A stretch of 64,000 nucleotides of DNA from Sinorhizobium terangae. Lineage in GTDB: Bacteria; Pseudomonadota; Alphaproteobacteria; Rhizobiales; Rhizobiaceae. The stretch lies in assembly GCF_029714365.1 (NCBI RefSeq), contig NZ_CP121659.1, forward strand, positions 2,604,001-2,668,000, read 5' to 3'. Below, one piece after another: positions 36,417 to 45,220 of this stretch. The notes beneath the pieces are model-generated. The model saw only the letters and a list, made by a program, of their open reading frames with translations, had not been told where the DNA came from and made no database searches. Position numbers and translations under genes: made by a program. Every line of letters starts with the position of its first letter. Positions within the stretch are counted from its first letter, which is position 1.

Positions 36417-38090
36417 TTGACGACCTTTTCCACCAGCGCACGCAAGAAGACACATCTGGTCTCGGGGACAGTGCTCGGCACATTCATCCTCTGCCATTTC
36501 TTCAATCATTCGCTCGGCTTGATCTCCATCGACGCCATGGAAGCCGGCAGGCGGACGTTCAATCTCCTTTGGCACAGCGTACCCGGGACAATCCTGCTCT
36601 ACGGCGCATTGCTCCTGCATTTCATGATGGCCCTCGACAGCCTCTATCGGCGGCAGACGCTCAGAATGCCCGCACGCGAGGCGCTCAAGATCGTCTTCGG
36701 CCTCAGCTTGCCTTTCGTGTTGATGGCGCATGTGGTCGCCGCCCGGGTTGAACCGATCTTCTCCGGGATCGAAGCCACCTATCCCGAAATCCTTCGAACG
36801 CTTTGGTCGAGTTCCATCAACACCACCCGGCAAACGGCGGCGCTTCTCCTCGCCTGGAGCCACGGATGTCTCGGCGCCTGGTTCTGGATGCGCGGCCGCC
36901 CCTGGTTCCCGCGTTATGAGATCCTGCTCTATACGATTGCGCTGCTCGTCCCGATCTTCGCGTTGCTCGGCTTCGTCAACGGGGCGCGATCGCTTGAGCG
37001 CGTCTATGCAGAACATGGTGGCTATGGCGACACCGCTTACGTCGGGCACAACCCGCGGGTCGATATGGCTCTTATGGAAGACATCCGCCTGGCGCTCTAC
37101 GCCGGTTTCGGTGGCCTGATCGCAGGCACCTTCGCCCTTCGCGCGCTGCCGAAGCGCGGCCGAATTCGCGTCCGCTATCCCGACGGCCGTGTCGCGGCGG
37201 TCAGCCTTGGTTTCAGCGTGCTGGAGGCAAGCCGCGCCGCTGGTATTCCCCACGTTTCCGTCTGCGGCGGACGTGGCCGCTGCTCGACGTGCCGGGTCCG
37301 CGTCATTCAGGGCCTGGACGGCCAACCGGAACCGGAAGCCGCGGAACGGGCGACACTGACCCGGATCGGCGCGCCGGACAATGTGCGGCTCGCTTGCCAG
37401 TTCCGGCCGGTTCACAGCGTGACCGTCGTCCCCATTCTCGATACCGACAGCCTGGGGATAAAGAAGCAACTCGCCCAGCAGAACGGCGAGGGCCGCGAGC
37501 GCCGGATCGCCGTGCTCTTCTGCGATCTGCGTGACTTCACCCGCATCGCCGAGCACAAGCTGCCTTTCGATACGGTGTTCCTGCTCAACCGCTACTTCGA
37601 AATGGTCGGCGAAGCCGTGGAAAGCTCGGGCGGCGTGATCGACAAGTTCATCGGCGACGGTGCGCTTGCGATCTTCGGGCTGAAGACCCCGTTCCACGAA
37701 GCATGCCTTCAGTCACTCGCTGCCGCAGTCCGTTTGTCCAACGGAATTCAGGCTCTTAATCAGACATTCGACGGTGAACTTGAACAACCGCTGCGATTGG
37801 CGATCGGCCTGCACGCAGGCCCGGCAATCATCGGCGAGATGGGCTATGGACGGGCGACCTCGCTGACGGCGGTCGGCGATACGATCAACACCGCCAGCCG
37901 GCTCGAAGGGCTCGCGAAGGAGCATGATGCCGAACTTGCGGTTTCGGTCGAACTCGTCCGTCGCGCCGGCCTCGACCTCGAAGGCAACATGCGCCTCGAT
38001 ATCGGCCTGCGCGGCAGGCAGGCGACGCTCGAGACCTGGATCCTCGGCAGCGCCACGCAGCTTTCCGATGTGCTGCCGGCGGCGAGTTAA
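36417..38090 (+). CDS. cyaC: CyaC-type adenylate cyclase with haem-b membrane anchor and [2Fe-2S] domain
   Basis: 557 residues from TTG 36417; the next Met would cut the first helix. Six membrane helices (about 15-240) carry histidines H27, H31, H68, H105 and H149, in line with the SdhC-like di-haem anchor reported for S. meliloti CyaC. A ferredoxin domain follows with C283-x5-C289-x2-C292 and C327, then a class III cyclase domain with metal Asp residues D370 (LFCDLRDFT) and D414 (FIGDGALAIFG). CyaC from S. meliloti was described as a quinone/redox-responsive cAMP producer. Here the gene lies between a LysR gene and a RutR-like gene in a pyrimidine-degradation cluster. Confidence 0.92.
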   Translation: MTTFSTSARKKTHLVSGTVLGTFILCHFFNHSLGLISIDAMEAGRRTFNLLWHSVPGTILLYGALLLHFMMALDSLYRRQTLRMPAREALKIVFGLSLPFVLMAHVVAARVEPIFSGIEATYPEILRTLWSSSINTTRQTAALLLAWSHGCLGAWFWMRGRPWFPRYEILLYTIALLVPIFALLGFVNGARSLERVYAEHGGYGDTAYVGHNPRVDMALMEDIRLALYAGFGGLIAGTFALRALPKRGRIRVRYPDGRVAAVSLGFSVLEASRAAGIPHVSVCGGRGRCSTCRVRVIQGLDGQPEPEAAERATLTRIGAPDNVRLACQFRPVHSVTVVPILDTDSLGIKKQLAQQNGEGRERRIAVLFCDLRDFTRIAEHKLPFDTVFLLNRYFEMVGEAVESSGGVIDKFIGDGALAIFGLKTPFHEACLQSLAAAVRLSNGIQALNQTFDGELEQPLRLAIGLHAGPAIIGEMGYGRATSLTAVGDTINTASRLEGLAKEHDAELAVSVELVRRAGLDLEGNMRLDIGLRGRQATLETWILGSATQLSDVLPAAS

Positions 38091-38115
38091 GCGCCCTCAG
38101 GGCGATCGAGCGGAC

Positions 38116-38790
38116 CTATATCTCCTCAGCGTAATCCGACGACGGTTGCTCGCGGACCTGCAGGCCGTCGACGAACAGGCGCTCGAGGAAGCGTGCGGCA
38201 TCCTCGAAACGCCCGTCCCCGGCGTTGTCCTGGCCGAGCACGGCACGGACCTGCACGTCGAAGTCGGCGTAGTGCTGAGTCGTCGACCAGATCGCGAAGA
38301 TAAGGTGATAGGGATCGCACTTGGCGATCTTGCCGGCCTTTGCCCATGCGCGGATCACTTCGGCCTTCTCGTCGACGAGTTCTTTCAGCGGGCCTTTCAG
38401 TTCGTCCTCGATGTGCGGGGCGCCCTGCAGAACCTCATTCGCGAAGAGCCGGCTTTCGCGCGGGAAATCGCGCGCCATTTCCAGTTTCCGCCGGATGTAG
38501 CTGCGGATCTCGGCGACCGGGTTGCCCTCGGCATTGAACTCGCGGAGCGGATCGAGCCAGGTGTCGAGCACGCGGTCGATCAGCGCTCGATGCATCGCCT
38601 CCTTGGTGCGGAAATAATAGAGCAGATTCGGCTTCGACATGCCCGCCACTTCGGCGATCTGATCGATGGTTGAGCCGCGAAAGCCATTAGCCGAAAAGAC
38701 CTCCAGCGCCGCCTCGAGGATCTGCTCCTCCTTCTCCTCCTGGATGCGTGTACGCCTCTGGGTCTTGGCCGCTCTTGGAAGTACCATCAT
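38116..38790 (-). CDS. RutR-like TetR-family regulator of pyrimidine catabolism
   Basis: 224 residues. N-terminal TetR helix-turn-helix (ILEAALEVFSANGFRGSTIDQIAEVAGMSKPNLLYYFRTKEAMHRAL), followed by a C-domain close in pattern to E. coli RutR: RLFANEVLQGAPHIEDELKGPLKELVDEKAEVIRAWAKAGKIAKCDPYHLIFAIWSTTQHYADF. RutR senses uracil/thymine. Divergent from the amidohydrolase gene, with a near-consensus RutR box in between. Start may be either of two adjacent ATGs (38790 or 38787). Confidence 0.88.
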   Translation of the reverse strand: MMVLPRAAKTQRRTRIQEEKEEQILEAALEVFSANGFRGSTIDQIAEVAGMSKPNLLYYFRTKEAMHRALIDRVLDTWLDPLREFNAEGNPVAEIRSYIRRKLEMARDFPRESRLFANEVLQGAPHIEDELKGPLKELVDEKAEVIRAWAKAGKIAKCDPYHLIFAIWSTTQHYADFDVQVRAVLGQDNAGDGRFEDAARFLERLFVDGLQVREQPSSDYAEEI

Positions 38791-39092
38791 GCCCCCTGCC
38801 CGTTGCTTGCGCACAACGACACTCGCGCGCAGACGCACAAAATCGTTGCAGCACCTCGAATTGCCCAAAATTCGGACGCGCCATTTTTTTGGGCAACAAC
38901 TCCGATTTTTTGTTTTTCCGGCTTGAGTGCCGCCACGGAAGTTGTAATGTTTACCAACCGGTCAAATTATCAGCCAGTTTGCCGACAAAGGCAACGGCTG
39001 ATCGAAAGGCACCAAAAACAAAGCTTGGATTTGATCGTCGGGAACATGAGGGCTGCGCCGCAAGGGGCAAACCGAAAAATGAGGAGAACGCC
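38791..39092. other. Intergenic region between rutR-like gene and amidohydrolase gene
   Basis: 302 bases with no gene I can support. It is AT-rich around 38880-38970 (runs TTTTTTT and TTTTTTGTTTTT), fitting divergent promoters, and contains the RutR-like box at 38950-38965. Confidence 0.6.
38950..38965. promoter_or_regulatory. RutR box upstream of the pyrimidine-degradation amidohydrolase gene
   Basis: TTTACCAACCGGTCAA matches 12 of the 14 fixed positions of the E. coli RutR consensus TTGACCA-N2-TGGTCAA. It lies 128 bases upstream of the amidohydrolase gene and 160 bases from the divergent RutR-like gene. Confidence 0.65.
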
Positions 39093-40343
39093 ATGGCAGC
39101 ACCTGGCGAGAACATGCGCGTCAACGCTGACCGCCTGTGGGATTCGTTGATGGATATGGCAAAGATCGGCCCCGGCGTCGCCGGCGGCAACAATCGCCAG
39201 ACATTGACGGACGAAGACGGCGAGGCTCGTCGGCTTTTCCAATCCTGGTGCGAGGCGGCCGGGCTTACCATGGGTGTCGACAAGATGGGCACCATGTTCA
39301 TGACGCGCCCCGGCACCGATCCGGACGCCCTGCCCGTGCACATTGGCTCTCATCTCGACACTCAACCGACCGGCGGCAAGTTCGACGGCGTACTCGGTGT
39401 CCTGAGCGGCCTTGAGGTCGTGCGCACGATGAACGATCTCGGCATCCGCACCAAGCATCCGGTCGTGGTGACGAACTGGACCAATGAAGAGGGCGCGCGT
39501 TTTGCCCCTGCGATGATCGCTTCCGGCGTCTTTGCCGGTGCCCTGACGCTCGATTACGCCTATGCACGCAAGGATCCCGAGGGAAAAAGCTTCGGCGACG
39601 AACTGAAACGCATCGGCTGGCTCGGCGACGAGGAAGTGGGCGCGCGCAAGATGCACGCCTATTTCGAATACCACATCGAACAGGGACCGATCCTGGAAGC
39701 CGAGAGTAAGCAGATCGGCGTCGTCACCCACTGTCAGGGCCTGTGGTGGCTGGAAGTTACGCTTACGGGCCGGGAGGCCCACACCGGCTCGACGCCGATG
39801 AACATGCGGCTCAATGCCGGCCTTGCCATGGCGCGGATCTTCGAAATGGTCCAGAACGTTGCCATGGAAAACCAGCCGGGCGCAGTCGGCGGCGTCGGCC
39901 AGGTGTTCTTCTCTCCCAATTCGCGCAATGTGCTCCCGGGCAAGGTCGTCTTCACCATCGACATTCGCTCGCCCGACCAGGCCAAGCTCGACGGCATGCG
40001 CGCGCGCATCGAGGCCGAAGCGCCGAAGATCGCCGAGGCATTGGGTGTCGGCTGCTCGATCGAGGCGGTCGGCCATTTCGATCCCGTGACCTTCGATCCC
40101 AAACTGGTCGCAACCGTGCGTGGCGCCGCGGAGAAGCTCGGCTACAGCCACATGAATCTCATCTCGGGGGCCGGCCACGATGCCTGCTGGGCCGCCAAGG
40201 TCGCCCCGACCACGATGATCATGTGCCCCTGCGTCGGCGGCCTCAGCCACAACGAGGCGGAAGACATCTCCAAGGAGTGGGCCGCCGCGGGGGCCGATGT
40301 CCTCTTCCACGCCGTGGTCGAAACGGCTGAAATCGTGAAGTGA
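39093..40343 (+). CDS. hyuC: Zn-dependent amidohydrolase (beta-ureidopropionase / HyuC-PydC type)
   Basis: 416 residues, M20-family. Metal-site motifs GSHLDTQPTGGKFDGVLGVLSGLE and NEEGARFAPAMIASGVFAG, central dimerisation insert, then GAGHDACWAAKV and the late LSHNEAED. Cleaves N-carbamoyl-beta-alanine (or N-carbamoyl amino acids) in the third step of reductive pyrimidine degradation. GAGGAG precedes ATG 39093. Followed by the dihydropyrimidinase gene. Named hyuC in many genomes; the pathway context favours the beta-ureidopropionase role. Confidence 0.92.
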   Translation: MAAPGENMRVNADRLWDSLMDMAKIGPGVAGGNNRQTLTDEDGEARRLFQSWCEAAGLTMGVDKMGTMFMTRPGTDPDALPVHIGSHLDTQPTGGKFDGVLGVLSGLEVVRTMNDLGIRTKHPVVVTNWTNEEGARFAPAMIASGVFAGALTLDYAYARKDPEGKSFGDELKRIGWLGDEEVGARKMHAYFEYHIEQGPILEAESKQIGVVTHCQGLWWLEVTLTGREAHTGSTPMNMRLNAGLAMARIFEMVQNVAMENQPGAVGGVGQVFFSPNSRNVLPGKVVFTIDIRSPDQAKLDGMRARIEAEAPKIAEALGVGCSIEAVGHFDPVTFDPKLVATVRGAAEKLGYSHMNLISGAGHDACWAAKVAPTTMIMCPCVGGLSHNEAEDISKEWAAAGADVLFHAVVETAEIVK

Positions 40344-40349
40344 CATTGT

Positions 40350-40377
40350 GGGCGGGACGACGGTTCCGCCCTTTTTC
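40350..40377 (+). terminator. Terminator-like hairpin between amidohydrolase and dihydropyrimidinase genes
   Basis: Stem GGGCGG / CCGCCC followed by TTTTT, six bases after the amidohydrolase stop. With only 82 bases between the genes it could be a partial, intra-operon terminator that lowers downstream expression. Confidence 0.7.
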
Positions 40378-40424
40378 TTGGCCCTTCCGGCGGCCGAAAA
40401 CACAATCGCAAGGGAACACGAGCA

Positions 40425-41879
40425 ATGAGCACTGTGATCAAGGGTGGAACCATCGTCACGGCCGACCTCACCTACAAGGCCGACGTCAAGGTCGAGGGCG
40501 GCAAGATCGTCGAGATCGGACCGAACCTCTCCGGCAGCGAGACGCTGGATGCGACCGGCTGCTATGTCATGCCCGGCGGCATCGACCCGCACACCCATCT
40601 CGAAATGCCCTTCATGGGCACCTATTCCTCGGATGATTTCGAAAGCGGCACCCGCGCGGCACTCGCCGGCGGCACGACCATGGTCGTCGATTTCGCGCTC
40701 CCCTCACCCGGCCAGTCGCTGCTTGAAGCGCTCACCATGTGGGACAACAAGTCGACACGCGCCAATTGCGACTATTCCTTCCACATGGCGATCACCTGGT
40801 GGGGCGAGCAGGTCTTCAACGAGATGGAGACCATCGTCAAGGACAAGGGCATCAATACCTTCAAGCACTTCATGGCCTATAAGGGCGCGCTGATGGTAGA
40901 TGACGACGAGATGTTTTCCTCGTTCCAGCGCTGCGCCGGGCTTGGCGCCCTGCCGCTCGTCCACGCCGAAAACGGCGACGTCGTCGCTCAGTTGCAGGCG
41001 AAGTTGCTCGCTGAAGGCAACAATGGCCCCGAGGCTCATGCCTATTCACGGCCGGCCGAGGTCGAAGGCGAGGCAACCAACCGCGCGATCATGATCGCCG
41101 ACATGGCCGGCTGTCCGGTCTATATCGTCCACACCTCCTGCGAGCAGGCCCACGAGGCGATCCGGCGCGCTCGCGCGAAGGGCATGCGCGTGTTTGGAGA
41201 GCCTTTGATCCAGCACCTGACGCTCGACGAAAGCGAATATTTCAACAAGGACTGGGACCACGCCGCTCGCCGCGTGATGTCACCGCCCTTCCGCAACAAG
41301 CAGCATCAGGACAGCCTCTGGGCCGGGCTTGCCTCAGGCTCGCTGCAGGTGGTCGCGACCGACCACTGCGCCTTCACCACCGACCAGAAGCGCTTCGGCG
41401 TCGGCGATTTCACCAAGATCCCGAACGGCACCGGGGGTCTCGAGGACCGGATGCCGATGCTGTGGACCCACGGCGTCGCGACTGGCCGCATCACCATGAA
41501 CGAATTCGTGGCGGTGACCTCGACCAATATCGCCAAGATCCTGAACATCTATCCGAAGAAGGGCGCGATCCTGGTCGGCGCTGATGCCGACCTCGTCGTC
41601 TGGGATCCGAAGCGCACGAAGACGATCTCGGCCAAGACCCAGCAATCGTCGATCGACTACAACGTCTTCGAGGGCAAGACCGTAACGGGGCTGCCGCGCT
41701 TCACGCTCACCCGCGGCGTCGTTTCGATCGAGGAAGGCACGGTGAAGACGCAGGAAGGTCACGGGGAATTCGTCAAGCGCGATCCCTTCCCCGCCGTCAG
41801 CACGGCCCTTACCACATGGAAGGAAGTGACGGCGCCGCGGGCAGTGCAACGCACCGGCATTCCGGCAAGCGGGGTGTGA
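40425..41879 (+). CDS. hydA: Dihydropyrimidinase (D-hydantoinase)
   Basis: 484 residues. Metal ligands in GGIDPHTHLEMPFMGT (HxH), the carbamylated Lys region NTFKHFMAYKGALMVDDDEM, and later YIVHTSCEQAH and VATDHCAFTTDQKR. Opens dihydrouracil/dihydrothymine to N-carbamoyl-beta-amino acids, between PreTA and the amidohydrolase. Homotetrameric cytosolic enzymes of this type also open hydantoins. Confidence 0.95.
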   Translation: MSTVIKGGTIVTADLTYKADVKVEGGKIVEIGPNLSGSETLDATGCYVMPGGIDPHTHLEMPFMGTYSSDDFESGTRAALAGGTTMVVDFALPSPGQSLLEALTMWDNKSTRANCDYSFHMAITWWGEQVFNEMETIVKDKGINTFKHFMAYKGALMVDDDEMFSSFQRCAGLGALPLVHAENGDVVAQLQAKLLAEGNNGPEAHAYSRPAEVEGEATNRAIMIADMAGCPVYIVHTSCEQAHEAIRRARAKGMRVFGEPLIQHLTLDESEYFNKDWDHAARRVMSPPFRNKQHQDSLWAGLASGSLQVVATDHCAFTTDQKRFGVGDFTKIPNGTGGLEDRMPMLWTHGVATGRITMNEFVAVTSTNIAKILNIYPKKGAILVGADADLVVWDPKRTKTISAKTQQSSIDYNVFEGKTVTGLPRFTLTRGVVSIEEGTVKTQEGHGEFVKRDPFPAVSTALTTWKEVTAPRAVQRTGIPASGV

Positions 41880-41897
41880 TCGGGGAATCGGGGCAGA

Positions 41898-42422
41898 GTG
41901 CTGGCAATGTATGCTCATGACCGGGAGAACTGGTTTCCGCGGCTACACGCGGCGGCTACCCTCGCCGGCACCTACACGGCTTTCGCCATGTTGGTGTTCG
42001 TCGACCCTAAGTCAATTTCCGGTGTCCCTTTCCCTGTTCTCATTCCGGTCGGTATTCTGTTGCCATTCTTTGTATCTCTGGTCGCATTCCCTGTCTTCGC
42101 TCCGGCAAGTTTCGGTCTTTACCGGCTCATGCAGCGGTTTGGCCGACGGAACCTGGGCTACCATTGCCTTGCTGGCGTCGTGTGTGTCGCGCTGACATTC
42201 GCGTTTATTCTCCTGGCGGGATTCATTACATCCTCGTTCGAAAACGCCCCTGAACCAATGGAGGATGTAGGACTCTACGGTCAGCGAATGGGACGGGAGG
42301 ATCAACTGTTCTTCGCAGCCTGCGCAATCAGCGGCGCGGCAGGGGGAGCAGCCTTTTATTTCGCGCGGCGGATCGGAAATTCAGGAACCCCAGCCGAGAA
42401 AGCGGATGGAGGGCGAGCATAG
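41898..42422 (+). CDS. Hypothetical membrane protein
   Basis: 174 residues with four hydrophobic segments (about 17-35, 48-70, 85-110, 138-156). Not recognised. Starts either at GTG 41898 (GGGG four bases upstream) or ATG 41907. Lower GC than its neighbours (around 42000-42300), with codon use such as ttt, att and tct that suggests a more recent arrival. No conserved residues that reveal a function. Confidence 0.6.
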   Translation: MLAMYAHDRENWFPRLHAAATLAGTYTAFAMLVFVDPKSISGVPFPVLIPVGILLPFFVSLVAFPVFAPASFGLYRLMQRFGRRNLGYHCLAGVVCVALTFAFILLAGFITSSFENAPEPMEDVGLYGQRMGREDQLFFAACAISGAAGGAAFYFARRIGNSGTPAEKADGGRA

Positions 42423-42539
42423 ATGGTTCAAGTGCAGTCGGCTTGGTCATTGCCTTCGCCCGCCCCCATCAACCTCACTGGCCTTATCCCTTCGCGTGGC
42501 GAGATTGAGGATTTGCGGCAAGTTGCGGCAATCTCCGCC

Positions 42540-42950
42540 TCACGGCACCAGGGCATCGAGTTCGGGCAGCAGGACGACGCTTTCCTGCTCCTTCGGATCC
42601 GTCCGGGCGATCACCGCCGAGCACGGCTTATCGGAGAGATTGGCGGGCAGGTGCGGCACACCGGCGGGGATGTAGAACATCTCGCCCGCCTTGACGATCA
42701 CATGCTCTTCGAGCCGGTCGCCGAACCACGTGTGCGCCTCGCCGGCAAGTACATAGATCGCGGTCTCGTGGCTTTCATGCAGATGCGCCTTGGCACGCGC
42801 GCCGGCCGGGATCGTCAGCAGATGCATGCAAATGCCCTTCGAGCCGACCGTTTCCGCGGCGATCCCCTCGAAATAGCTGAGCCCTTGCTTGCCGGCATAT
42901 GTGTCACCCGGCCGAACCACGCGACAGCCAGAATTGGATGATCGAGACAT
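42540..42950 (-). CDS. Cupin-domain protein
   Basis: 136 residues, one cupin barrel. Motif 1 AHLHESHETAIYVLAGEAHTWFG supplies the two His and Glu metal ligands; motif 2 GEMFYIPAGVPHLPAN supplies the last His. Small metal-binding cupins of this kind are often enzymes or sensors for small molecules; the substrate is unknown. Divergent from the ABC ATPase gene; the two starts are about 113 bases apart. Confidence 0.85.
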   Translation of the reverse strand: MSRSSNSGCRVVRPGDTYAGKQGLSYFEGIAAETVGSKGICMHLLTIPAGARAKAHLHESHETAIYVLAGEAHTWFGDRLEEHVIVKAGEMFYIPAGVPHLPANLSDKPCSAVIARTDPKEQESVVLLPELDALVP

Positions 42951-43062
42951 GAACGCTCTCCAGAATTCGCTGAAAAAACCGCAACAGAGGACATCGGCGG
43001 CATTGCATGTTGCAGGTTCGGATAGCAGTCTGCCACAGACAAGCCACAATGAGAATCCGCCC

Positions 43063-43854
43063 ATGACATCCAATTCTGCCTCCGTGGTCTCTGCTCGGGA
43101 TCTCGGCCTCACGTTCCAGACCAGCGACGGGCCGGTCAATGCACTGACGGGCGTGAACCTCGATGTGGCCAAGGGCGATTTCGTCTCCTTCATCGGCCCG
43201 TCCGGATGCGGCAAGACGACATTCCTGCGAGTCATCGCCGACCTCGAAAAACCGACCTCAGGCGCCATTGCGGTCAACGGCATGACGCCGGAAGAGGCCC
43301 GCCGGCACCGCGCCTACGGCTATGTTTTCCAGGCGGCAGCACTTTACCCCTGGCGCACCATCGAGAAGAACATCGCCCTGCCGCTCGAAATCATGGGCTA
43401 TTCGAAAGACGAGCGGAAGGCCCGGATCGAGCGCACGCTCGAACTCGTCAACCTCTCGGGCTTCGGCAAGAAATATCCCTGGCAGCTTTCCGGCGGCATG
43501 CAGCAGCGCGCCTCGATCGCCCGCGCGCTCGCCTTCGACGCCGATCTGCTCTTGATGGACGAACCGTTCGGCGCCCTCGACGAGATCGTTCGCGACCACC
43601 TGAACGAGCAGCTTCTGAAACTCTGGGCGCGCACCAACAAGACGATCTGTTTCGTCACCCACTCAATTCCGGAAGCCGTGTACCTCTCGACCAGGATCGT
43701 CGTCATGAGTCCGCGCCCGGGCCGCGTGACCGACATCATCGAATCCACTCTTCCGCGGGAGCGGCCACTCGGTATTCGCGAGACGCCCGAGTTTTTGGAA
43801 ATCGCCCACCGCGTCCGTGAGGGTTTGAGAGCGGGGCACAGCTATGATGAGTAG
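43063..43854 (+). CDS. ABC transporter ATP-binding protein (nitrate/taurine/pyrimidine-type)
   Basis: 263 residues from ATG 43063. Walker A GPSGCGKTT, VFQAAALYPWRT, signature LSGGMQQR, Walker B LLLMDEPFGALDEI, switch VTHS (Ser where Asp is usual, typical of SsuB/TauB/ThiZ). An in-frame ATG at 42949 would add 38 unusual residues and overlap the cupin start, so it was rejected. With the following permeases and binding protein it forms one transporter. Confidence 0.9.
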   Translation: MTSNSASVVSARDLGLTFQTSDGPVNALTGVNLDVAKGDFVSFIGPSGCGKTTFLRVIADLEKPTSGAIAVNGMTPEEARRHRAYGYVFQAAALYPWRTIEKNIALPLEIMGYSKDERKARIERTLELVNLSGFGKKYPWQLSGGMQQRASIARALAFDADLLLMDEPFGALDEIVRDHLNEQLLKLWARTNKTICFVTHSIPEAVYLSTRIVVMSPRPGRVTDIIESTLPRERPLGIRETPEFLEIAHRVREGLRAGHSYDE

Positions 43855-44332
43855 TGCTTGCGCCGCCCAGGCTCGCTGTCGCGATGCGGATTTGGCGGAC
43901 ATGGAAGCGTGCGCCGACATCTTCAATCGCTGGGTGGACGCTACGGCGTGGATGCCAAGAGTCCATCCGGTAGGCGATGTGGTGCGGCATTATCGAGAAA
44001 GCGTCTTCGCAAACGGGCCTGTCATAGTCGCCGACTGTGGGGGCGAAATCGCGGGCTTTCTTGCCCTGTCCGCAGACGGCTTTGTGACCGCGCTCTATCT
44101 GGACGAAAGCCACCGAGGCGTCGGAATCGGAACGGCGCTGCTTCGCGAAGCGAAGAAGCGGGCAAAAAGCGAGCTGAGGCTTTGGACGTTTGAACACGAT
44201 ACGAGTGCCCAACGCTTCTATGAACGGGAGGGTTTCGTACCGGTGCGCAGAACGGGTGGCGAAAACGAAGAGAGGCTGCCAGGCATTCTCTATCACTGGC
44301 GCGCCGAACCGTTGAGCGGAAGGGAGGCGTGA
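43844..44332 (+). CDS. GNAT-family N-acetyltransferase
   Basis: 162 residues. Acetyl-CoA loop SHRGVGIGTALLREAKKRAKSELRLWTFEHDTSAQRFYEREGFVPVRRTGG, the standard GNAT core. Its start lies 11 bases inside the end of the ATPase gene in another frame and it ends three bases before the first permease, so it is a true member of the transporter operon. Target unknown; may modify the imported compound or a toxic product. Confidence 0.88.
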   Translation: MMSSACAAQARCRDADLADMEACADIFNRWVDATAWMPRVHPVGDVVRHYRESVFANGPVIVADCGGEIAGFLALSADGFVTALYLDESHRGVGIGTALLREAKKRAKSELRLWTFEHDTSAQRFYEREGFVPVRRTGGENEERLPGILYHWRAEPLSGREA

Positions 44333-44335
44333 CCA

Positions 44336-45220
44336 ATGCGCGAAGAGAGCTTCTTCAGAGACAAGCTGCTTCCCATCTCTACCGTGGTCGTCATCCTGAT
44401 CGCCGTTTGGTACCTCGCCACCATCTTCCTCAATGCGCCCTTCGAGCGCGACGTGGCGGCCCGCGCCGGCACCGAGATCGGGTTCTCCGATATCGTCCGG
44501 AACACAATGGCGCAGGAGCGGCCCGTCCTGCCTGCCCCTCACCAGGTCGTCGCCGAAATCTGGGATACGACCGCCAACAAGGCGATCACGTCGAAGCGGA
44601 GTCTCATCTATCACGCCTGGATCACACTTTCCGCGACGCTGCTCGGCTTTGGCATCGGCGCCGCGCTTGGCGTGCTGCTCGCCGTCGGCATCGTTCACAA
44701 CCGCGCGATGGACAGGTCCTTGATGCCCTGGGTGATCGCCAGCCAGACCATCCCGATCCTTGCGATCGCCCCGATGATCATCGTCGTCTTGAACGCGATC
44801 GGCATCGCCGGGTTGCTGCCGAAGGCGCTGATCTCGACGTACCTCTCGTTCTTCCCGGTCGTCGTCGGCATGGTGAAGGGACTGCGCAGCCAGGAAACGA
44901 TCCAGCTCGACCTGATGCACACCTATAATGCCTCGTCGGCGCAGACCTTCTGGAAACTGCGCTGGCCATCCTCCATGCCCTACCTCTTCACCTCGCTGAA
45001 AGTCGCCGTCGCCATCTCGCTTGTCGGCGCGATCGTCGGCGAGCTGCCCACGGGGGCCGTGGCCGGGCTTGGCGCCCGCCTGCTCGCTGGGTCGTATTAT
45101 GGCCAGACGGTACAGATCTGGGCGGCTCTGTTCATGGCCGCAGCGCTCGCCGCCGTCCTCGTCATGATCGTTGGCCTCGCGCACACCGCCGTTCTCAAGC
45201 GCATGGGAGCCAAGGCATGA
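44336..45220 (+). CDS. ABC transporter permease 1
   Basis: 294 residues, about six membrane helices, of the SsuC/TauC-type permease family. An extended periplasmic loop (about 35-85) follows the first helix. The ATPase-docking loop reads RSQETIQLDLMHTYNASSAQTFWKLRWPSSMPYLFTSLKVA. Its stop overlaps the start of permease 2 by four bases (ATGA). Confidence 0.9.
   Translation: MREESFFRDKLLPISTVVVILIAVWYLATIFLNAPFERDVAARAGTEIGFSDIVRNTMAQERPVLPAPHQVVAEIWDTTANKAITSKRSLIYHAWITLSATLLGFGIGAALGVLLAVGIVHNRAMDRSLMPWVIASQTIPILAIAPMIIVVLNAIGIAGLLPKALISTYLSFFPVVVGMVKGLRSQETIQLDLMHTYNASSAQTFWKLRWPSSMPYLFTSLKVAVAISLVGAIVGELPTGAVAGLGARLLAGSYYGQTVQIWAALFMAAALAAVLVMIVGLAHTAVLKRMGAKA

Noticed and set aside
38970..40598. 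542-residue minus-strand frame across the amidohydrolase gene
   Set aside because: Antisense shadow; the forward frame has clear M20 metal motifs and a Shine-Dalgarno.
42949..43062. Upstream ATG for the ABC ATPase adding 38 residues
   Set aside because: The added stretch is not ABC-like and would overlap the divergent cupin start; ATG 43063 gives the family N-terminus.
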